Assembly (NCBI GenBank): GCA_900751755.1
Contig: CAADSP010000089.1
Location: forward strand, 1-11,522
Reading direction: 5' to 3'
DNA length: 11,522 bases
Source of the DNA: an uncultured Collinsella sp.
GTDB taxonomy: Bacteria; Actinomycetota; Coriobacteriia; Coriobacteriales; Coriobacteriaceae
The notes under the pieces were generated by a model. It was not told where the DNA came from. It did no database searches and saw only the letters and a list, made by a program, of their open reading frames with translations. A program made the translations under genes and the position numbers. This document shows positions 6,277-11,522 of the stretch, in pieces. Each line of letters starts with the position of its first letter. Within the stretch, counting starts at the first letter, position 1.

Positions 6277-7106
6277 GCAAGCACTCCTCCCCTGCGCCTA
6301 CCATGCGCGATGCGCTCTACGAGGCTCCCGGCCCCAAGATGCGCGCCAAGATTCGCATCGGCACCGCCATCTCACTCGTCGCCGTCGCCGCGCTCGTCGC
6401 CCTGGTACTGCAGCGCTTTTATGTGACCGGCCAGCTTTCGGTCCACTACTGGTATTTCTTTACGCACCTCACTACCTGGAAGTTCTTGCTTGCCGGCTTT
6501 GAGGGCACCGTTAAAGTCGCACTCACTGCCGGCGCCATCGCGCTGGTGCTGGGCTTGGCCCTTATGCTCGGCCGCACCAGCGGCATCAAGCCGCTACAGC
6601 TGGTCTGCCGCGTGCTCACCGATTTCTTCCGCGGTGTGCCGAGCCTGCTGTTTATCTACTTCTTCTTTTTGGTGCTGCCCCAGTACAAGATCTCGCTGCC
6701 GTCGTTTTGGATGCTCGCGCTGCCTGTCGCGCTCGCTGCGGCCGGCGTGCTGGCCGAGATTTTCCGCGCCGGCGTCAATGCCGTGCCGCGCGGTCAGGTC
6801 GAGGCAGCCCAGGCGCTCGGTCTCTCCAAGGCCAAAATCACCTTTAAAATCGTGTTGCCGCAGGCCATTCGGTTTATCATTCCGTCGTTGATTTCGCAGC
6901 TCGTGGTCGTAGTCAAAGACACCACCGTCGCCTACGTGGTGAGCTACCCCGACCTCATGCAAAACGCCCGCGTGCTCATTACCAACTACGACGCCCTCGT
7001 GTCGGTCTACCTGGTTATCGCAGTCATCTACATCCTCATCAACGTCGCGATCAACAAGGCCGCTGTCTATGTTTCGCACAAGACCGGCGCGACCATCATC
7101 CGCTAA
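6273..7106 (+). CDS. Amino-acid ABC transporter permease 2 (GluD-like)
   Basis: A 277-residue partner permease. A charged cytoplasmic N-terminus (1-30) precedes a first helix (31-47). A periplasmic stretch rich in aromatics follows, then the transport domain from about 75: FEGTVKVALTAGAIALVLG, FFRGVPSLLFIYFFFLVLP (118-136), the EAA loop VEAAQALGLSKAKITFKIVLP beginning at 176, then VVVVKDTTVAYVVSYPDLM, which is typical of glutamate/glutamine permeases. It starts inside the stop of permease 1 (ATGA overlap). It is longer than permease 1 mainly because of the extra N-terminal helix, as in the Corynebacterium GluD arrangement. The pair with the ATPase downstream forms the membrane complex. Confidence 0.92.
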   Translation: MSKHSSPAPTMRDALYEAPGPKMRAKIRIGTAISLVAVAALVALVLQRFYVTGQLSVHYWYFFTHLTTWKFLLAGFEGTVKVALTAGAIALVLGLALMLGRTSGIKPLQLVCRVLTDFFRGVPSLLFIYFFFLVLPQYKISLPSFWMLALPVALAAAGVLAEIFRAGVNAVPRGQVEAAQALGLSKAKITFKIVLPQAIRFIIPSLISQLVVVVKDTTVAYVVSYPDLMQNARVLITNYDALVSVYLVIAVIYILINVAINKAAVYVSHKTGATIIR

Positions 7107-7142
7107 CGCTTTACCATTTCGAGTCATAAGGAGCCGAGCACC

Positions 7143-7907
<765 letters not shown>

Positions 7908-7958
7908 CCAGACCGCCCACCCGCCAGCCATGCCCATCCAAACTCGAAAGTTACACCT

Positions 7959-8768
7959 ATGATCGGAACTCGTACTTCATCGTCCTACACCCCGCACGTC
8001 GACGTCGCCCCCGCCGACCGCCCACTCATCCTCGTCGCACCGCGCTGGGAAGAGGCAGAGCCGTTTTTAACCGAGATGCTCTCCCCCAACGAGGAAATCG
8101 CAAGTGCCTTTGTCGATGCCATCCTTGCCGCTGGCGGCCTGCCGCTGCAGATGTCCATCACCGAGGACATTGAGGTCATCCGTCATTACGTCGATATCGC
8201 CGACGGCATCGCCATTCCCGGCGGCCCGGACGTCAATCCCAAACGCTGGGGCGATGATCGACCCTACGACCCCACCCTCTGCTGCGAGATTCGCGATAGC
8301 TTTGAGTTTAAGCTGGTCGGCGAGGTGCTCCGCGCCAAAAAGCCGCTCTTTACCACCTGCCGCGGCACGCAGTTGCTCAATGTCGCCACTGGCGGCACCC
8401 TGTGCATGGACGTGCCGAGCCTGGGCGCTCGCGAGGGCCGCACGCAGTGGCGCCACACCCACGTGCTCAACGACCCCGTGCATCCCGTCGAGGTCGTGCC
8501 GGGTTCGCTGTTGGAGCGCGCGGTTGGCGGGCACAGGCTGATCCAGACCAACTCGGCACACCACTGCTGCGTCGATCGTCTGGGTAAAAGTACGCGCTTA
8601 GTCGCCAAGGCAACCGACGGCGTTCCTGAGTGCATCGAGGTCGAAGGCCAGCCATTCTGTCTAGGCGTGCAATGGCACCCTGAGTACACGTGGAAGACGC
8701 TCGAGACCGACTTTAACCTGTGGAAGTCGTTTGTCGAGGCAGCGGCAAAGGTTAAGCAGGCCCGTTAG
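7959..8768 (+). CDS. Gamma-glutamyl-gamma-aminobutyrate hydrolase family protein (class I GATase-like, peptidase C26)
   Basis: A 269-residue cytoplasmic hydrolase. Landmarks: GIAIPGGPDVNPKRWG (83-98); IRDSFEFKLV (111-120); the nucleophile elbow FTTCRGTQLLNVATGG with Cys134; DVPSL; TNSAHHCCVDRL (197-208), the site of the family's NSxHHQ motif; and GVQWHPEY with His240 and Glu242, completing the Cys-His-Glu triad. Relatives (PuuD and others) split gamma-glutamyl amides, for example gamma-glutamyl-GABA in putrescine breakdown. No other putrescine genes are nearby. It lies 51 bp after the ATPase gene with no terminator between and only a weak SD (GAAAG), so it probably rides on the transporter transcript. 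Releasing glutamate from a gamma-glutamyl compound near a glutamate-type importer would make sense, but this is inference. The ATG was chosen as the only plausible start before the conserved PLILVAPRW strand. Confidence 0.87.
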   Translation: MIGTRTSSSYTPHVDVAPADRPLILVAPRWEEAEPFLTEMLSPNEEIASAFVDAILAAGGLPLQMSITEDIEVIRHYVDIADGIAIPGGPDVNPKRWGDDRPYDPTLCCEIRDSFEFKLVGEVLRAKKPLFTTCRGTQLLNVATGGTLCMDVPSLGAREGRTQWRHTHVLNDPVHPVEVVPGSLLERAVGGHRLIQTNSAHHCCVDRLGKSTRLVAKATDGVPECIEVEGQPFCLGVQWHPEYTWKTLETDFNLWKSFVEAAAKVKQAR

Positions 8769-8789
8769 CTCGCGAACCACAAAACAGAT

Positions 8790-8832
8790 AAGGGCGCCCC
8801 GCCGGCCACATGGTCCGGCGGGGCGCCCTTTT
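8790..8832. terminator. Strong GC-rich terminator between convergent units
   Basis: AAGGGCGCCCCGCCGG (8790-8805) pairs perfectly with its complement at 8815-8830, giving 16 bp, and TTTT follows on the plus side. It ends the transporter/hydrolase transcript and faces the end of the Hpt gene (stop at 8874), so it may also stop minus-strand transcription, although the T-run on that side is weaker. Confidence 0.9.
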
Positions 8833-8873
8833 ACCTATATGTGGCCGGCAAGCAGCCCAAGGCTCGTAAGCTC

Positions 8874-9230
8874 TTATTCAGCCGCCTCGCGCAGGGCCGA
8901 CAACGTGGCCGCATATTGCTGCTGCAACGCATGCATTCCCTCGCGAGCGCCGTCAACGGCATCGGCGCCGCGCAGCGCCTCGGTCACCACGACCGCCGGC
9001 TCGTACAGATTATCGAATCCCAGGTTCTGGCTCACGCCCTTGAGCGTGTGCGCTGCCATAAACGCACCTTCGGCATCTCCCGCCGCCATGGCGGCCTCCA
9101 GCTTGTCCATGCTCTCGTCATCCAAAAACTTGAGGGCAAAGCGGGCAAGCATTTCCTCGCCCATCAGCCGAGCGCACGCGTCGTCATAATTGGCGCCAAT
9201 CTTCTCATACGCCTCACGCATGGAAATCAT
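8874..9230 (-). CDS. Stand-alone histidine phosphotransfer (Hpt) domain protein
   Basis: A 118-residue, all-helical cytoplasmic protein. The Hpt signature AAHTLKGVSQNLGFDNL carries the phospho-accepting His61, preceded by an acidic/hydrophobic helix (MDKLEAAMAAGDAEGAFM) and followed by a long C-terminal helix. Hpt proteins relay phosphate between receiver domains and hybrid kinases. The start ATG (9230-9228) has the SD AAAGGAG nine bases upstream, directly after the stop of the upstream gene. The gap is 23 bp, so both genes are co-transcribed. The obvious partner is the receiver domain of the neighbouring HD-GYP protein. No histidine kinase is in the window, so the phosphate donor is unknown. 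Confidence 0.9.
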   Translation of the reverse strand: MISMREAYEKIGANYDDACARLMGEEMLARFALKFLDDESMDKLEAAMAAGDAEGAFMAAHTLKGVSQNLGFDNLYEPAVVVTEALRGADAVDGAREGMHALQQQYAATLSALREAAE

Positions 9231-9253
9231 GGATTAAAACTCCTTTGGTCAAA

Positions 9254-11134
9254 CTAAATCGTGGGAAACGCGACAACGTCGGCGGGGCGCGCCAACGTCT
9301 CGGCGATACGGTCTTGCACCTCGAGCAGGCAGTCGAGCAACAGCGGGTTAAAGGTGCCGCACTTACCGTCCAGGATCATCTGGATAGCCTCCTTGTGCGG
9401 GATAGCGTCCTTGTACACACGCACGCTCGTCAGCGCATCGTACACGTCAGCTACCGAAACCACCTGTGCGGCGATGGGAATCTGGTTGCCCTTAAGGCCA
9501 TCGGGATAACCCTTGCCGTCCCAGCGCTCGTGATGCCAACGCGCAATCTGGTACGCATATTCCATAAGCGCATTGCCGACGTGATGGCGGCCCAGCTCAA
9601 GCAACATGTCGGCGCCCATCGTGGTATGCGTCTTCATAATCTCGAACTCCTCGGGCGTAAGGCGCCCGGGTTTGTTGAGGATCGCATCGTCAATCGACAT
9701 CTTGCCGATATCGTGCAGCGCCGAAGCCAGGGCAATCGTGGAGCGCTCCTCATTGTCGAGGGAGATCGTGTCGCTACGCTGGACCAGGCAGTCAAGCAGC
9801 AGCTCGGTCAGCTTCTCGATGTTCGTAACGTGTCTGCCGCTCTCGCCGTTGCGAAGCTCCATGACGCCGGCCATGATGTCGATGAGCATGCGACTGTTCT
9901 TGACGCGCTCGTTGTACTGCTGGGACAGCAGGCTCGTAAGGCGGCGCTGTTTGGCGTATAGGCGGATGGTGTTGCTTACACGGCGGCGCACGACACGGGA
10001 GTCAAACGGGCGGTTGATATAGTCCGAGGCGCCCAGCTCGTACGCGCGCAGAACCATATCATCGGAGTCTTCGCTCGAAATCATGATGAAAGGCAGATTG
10101 TCGATACCCGATCGGCGAGACAGATCGCCCAACACCTCAAAGCCGCTTATGCCCGGCATGACAATATCCAGCAGCACGAGCGACAACTCATCGCCATAGC
10201 GGTCGACCATGTCGAGCGCCGTACGACCGTTGTCGGCCTCGAGGATGCAATACTCGTCCTTGAGCATCTCGTTGAGAATGGCTCGGTTCATCTCGGAGTC
10301 ATCGACAATAAGCACCAAAGGCTTTTCGCTTTGGAAGGCTTCGATGGAATCGGCATCGGTCACGACCGTACCGGCTTTTGCCTTAGCGCGGCTCAATAAC
10401 TGGACAGCGCGGCCAACGCCCTCATCGACCGTCTCGCCATGAATGCGAACGCCACCAACACATGCCGTCAAGCTCACGTACTCATGGCCCGGAACAATCG
10501 TGGCATGAACGGCATCGGACACCTGATGCAGGCGACGGGTGAAGTCATCGGAGGGAATATTGGGCATGACGACCACAAATTTGTCGCAGCCATAGCGTAC
10601 AAGCTCGTCAGTCGAACGAATTCCGCTGCGTATGGCCGTCGCCACGGCACCGAGCGCAAGGTCGCCGGCATGACGGCCACACGTATCGTTGAAGACCCTA
10701 AAATCATCAAGGTCGATCACCGCAACGCCGGCATTCATGCGGGCGCTACGGAGCTTTTCCTCGTAATATCGGCGATTGCGCACACTCGTCAGCACGTCGG
10801 TGTAGACGAGGTCCTCTTCTGCAGCCTCTTGCTCATCGATCGGACGCACCATCAGCAGGACGTGAGGCTCGCCCTCGACCTTTAGAGGGCGTAGGCGAGC
10901 GCGGTACTCAACACCATCGTTGAGCAGTTGCTCCGACACCTCATCGGAGTCTGCCAAAGCCTCAAGACTCGACTGACGCAGACAAGGGCAGCGATCGCCG
11001 GCGAGCAGGCAGTTAGGCTCGCTCTTAATCTGATCGGCCGACAGCAAACGCACCACGGGGTAGGTCTTCGCGACGCGGGCGACCTCAGCGGCAGCCTCCT
11101 CGTCGGTTAGATTGACCTCGTGATTATTGAGCAT
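9254..11134 (-). CDS. PAS-like/degenerate GGDEF/receiver/HD-GYP signalling protein, probable c-di-GMP phosphodiesterase
   Basis: A 626-residue soluble protein with no membrane helix. Residues 1-105 look PAS-like, with a Cys cluster (42, 49, 51). A GGDEF domain follows (about 108-265): DVLTSVRNRRYYEEKL and DLDDFRVFNDTCGRHAGD are recognisable, but the catalytic signature is GCDKF (182-186) instead of GGDEF, so cyclase activity is unlikely. A receiver domain (about 272-392) has Asp278/279, phospho-acceptor Asp323 in LLDIVMPG and Ser353, but Arg375 stands where the usual Lys is (DYINRPF). The HD-GYP domain (about 412-615) is intact: HDIGK (474-478), His503, HHERWDGKGYP (534-544) and DVYDALTS (563-570). 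HD-GYP enzymes break c-di-GMP down to pGpG or GMP. The start ATG has an AAGGGG SD six bases upstream. The Hpt gene follows in the same operon, suggesting phosphorelay control. Domain order is clear; c-di-GMP as substrate is inferred from family. Confidence 0.92.
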   Translation of the reverse strand: MLNNHEVNLTDEEAAAEVARVAKTYPVVRLLSADQIKSEPNCLLAGDRCPCLRQSSLEALADSDEVSEQLLNDGVEYRARLRPLKVEGEPHVLLMVRPIDEQEAAEEDLVYTDVLTSVRNRRYYEEKLRSARMNAGVAVIDLDDFRVFNDTCGRHAGDLALGAVATAIRSGIRSTDELVRYGCDKFVVVMPNIPSDDFTRRLHQVSDAVHATIVPGHEYVSLTACVGGVRIHGETVDEGVGRAVQLLSRAKAKAGTVVTDADSIEAFQSEKPLVLIVDDSEMNRAILNEMLKDEYCILEADNGRTALDMVDRYGDELSLVLLDIVMPGISGFEVLGDLSRRSGIDNLPFIMISSEDSDDMVLRAYELGASDYINRPFDSRVVRRRVSNTIRLYAKQRRLTSLLSQQYNERVKNSRMLIDIMAGVMELRNGESGRHVTNIEKLTELLLDCLVQRSDTISLDNEERSTIALASALHDIGKMSIDDAILNKPGRLTPEEFEIMKTHTTMGADMLLELGRHHVGNALMEYAYQIARWHHERWDGKGYPDGLKGNQIPIAAQVVSVADVYDALTSVRVYKDAIPHKEAIQMILDGKCGTFNPLLLDCLLEVQDRIAETLARPADVVAFPTI

Positions 11135-11136
11135 AT

Positions 11137-11147
11137 GGGGCCCCTTC
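11137..11147 (-). promoter_or_regulatory. Palindrome-overlapped SD of the HD-GYP gene
   Basis: On the minus strand AAGGGG (SD) runs straight into CCCC, forming the palindrome GGGGCCCC (11137-11144) just before CATATG. It supports the chosen start. The palindrome has no loop, so it should not block the SD within one molecule. Confidence 0.5.
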
Positions 11148-11220
11148 TATCGTTACGCACGGCAACGGTGCATATCAATTGGTACAAGGGTAACATCTAA
11201 CAGCTGAAGGCAAACGCGCG

Positions 11221-11249
11221 ATTATCGTTACATTTTTATGACCTGGCAA
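11221..11249 (-). promoter_or_regulatory. Promoter of the HD-GYP/Hpt operon
   Basis: On the minus strand TTGCCA (-35, 11249-11244) and GATAAT (-10, 11226-11221) are exactly 17 bp apart, a good sigma-70-type promoter. Transcription would begin near 11213-11215, leaving a leader of about 80 bases before the ATG at 11134. The leader contains TGTTAGATGTTACC and a short GCAC/GTGC helix but no recognised riboswitch. Confidence 0.7.
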
Positions 11250-11345
11250 GCGGCGGTAATGGAGCCGCGGGTGCGCGGTTATGGGCGCATTCGTTAACAA
11301 TGACGAAACGCTAACAGCCCCTCTCCCCGCAGGTCATCGAGCGCG

Positions 11346-11522
11346 CTAACGCTCCAAGACATCGCGAACGGCGTTTGCCGCCGTAACGGGGCGATCGCGC
11401 AGACCGTTATGCGCGCCCGGGATCGTCACGAGGGGGCAATCGAGATATTCGGCAGCCGCTCCCGTGCCAGGCTCGCGGGGGGTACCGGCCGGGAGCTCGT
11501 CCCAGAACAAGGGCGACACCGC
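11346..11522 (-). CDS. C-terminal end of a probable alpha/beta hydrolase, cut by window edge
   Basis: One minus-strand frame stays open from the right edge to a TAG at 11348-11346, giving the last 58 residues of a protein. It ends with LDCPLVTIPGAHNGLRDRP and then a short helix (AANAVRDVLER). A beta strand followed by PGAHN about 20 residues from the end is what the catalytic-His loop of alpha/beta hydrolases looks like, and the upstream FWDELPAGTPREPG would be the preceding loop. Codon use matches the neighbours. The promoter of the HD-GYP operon lies in the 211-bp gap just downstream. I see no clear terminator there. The coding call is fair; the family is tentative because most of the gene is missing. 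Confidence 0.55.
   Translation of the reverse strand, partial: AVSPLFWDELPAGTPREPGTGAAAEYLDCPLVTIPGAHNGLRDRPVTAANAVRDVLER

Noticed and set aside
11190..11199. GTAACATCTA in the HD-GYP leader, identical to part of the first array copy (4060-4069)
   Set aside because: Only ten bases match and the conserved GAT-GAGA half of the motif is missing; likely chance.

Overview
The window looks like chromosome from a high-GC actinobacterium of the class Coriobacteriia, most likely Collinsella. The case is the GC-rich, C/G-ending codon use, purine-rich Shine-Dalgarno (SD) sites, short intergenic gaps and the mix of genes. The genus is inferred from general resemblance, not from a database match. I see no rRNA, tRNA, transposase gene, phage gene or CRISPR array.

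Layout. Positions 1-224 (minus) hold the N-terminal part of an ammonium transporter, cut by the window edge. Positions 423-1982 (minus) hold a two-gene unit: a small HD-domain phosphohydrolase followed after 3 bp by a membrane protein of the CmpB-like 'putative ABC transporter permease' family (DUF1113/PF06541). Divergently, 2211-3992 (plus) encodes a short, divergent 1-deoxy-D-xylulose-5-phosphate synthase (dxs) that ends in a strong terminator. A gene-free stretch of about 490 bp follows (3993-4482). It carries six copies of a 15-bp motif in strictly alternating orientation, 40-41 bp apart, then a separate hairpin element and a good sigma-70-type promoter.

That promoter drives a complete amino-acid ABC importer of the glutamate/polar amino acid type (4483-7907, plus): binding lipoprotein, two permeases, ATPase. 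A class I glutamine-amidotransferase-like hydrolase (gamma-glutamyl-GABA hydrolase family, 7959-8768) follows. A terminator-like hairpin lies between the binding-protein gene and the permeases, and probably lets the binding protein be made in excess. A long GC-rich hairpin at 8790-8832 closes the unit.

On the minus strand, 11134-8874 forms a two-gene signalling operon: a soluble PAS-like/degenerate GGDEF/receiver/HD-GYP protein and a stand-alone histidine phosphotransfer (Hpt) protein. A promoter for it is visible at 11221-11249. The GGDEF signature reads GCDKF, so the protein is most likely a c-di-GMP phosphodiesterase or receptor controlled by phosphorelay, not a cyclase. At the right edge, 11346-11522 (minus), is the last 58 codons of a probable alpha/beta hydrolase.

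The most unusual item is the alternating inverted motif array at 4050-4265. Next are the altered substrate-site motifs of the DXS and the degenerate GGDEF-REC-HD-GYP plus Hpt pair.
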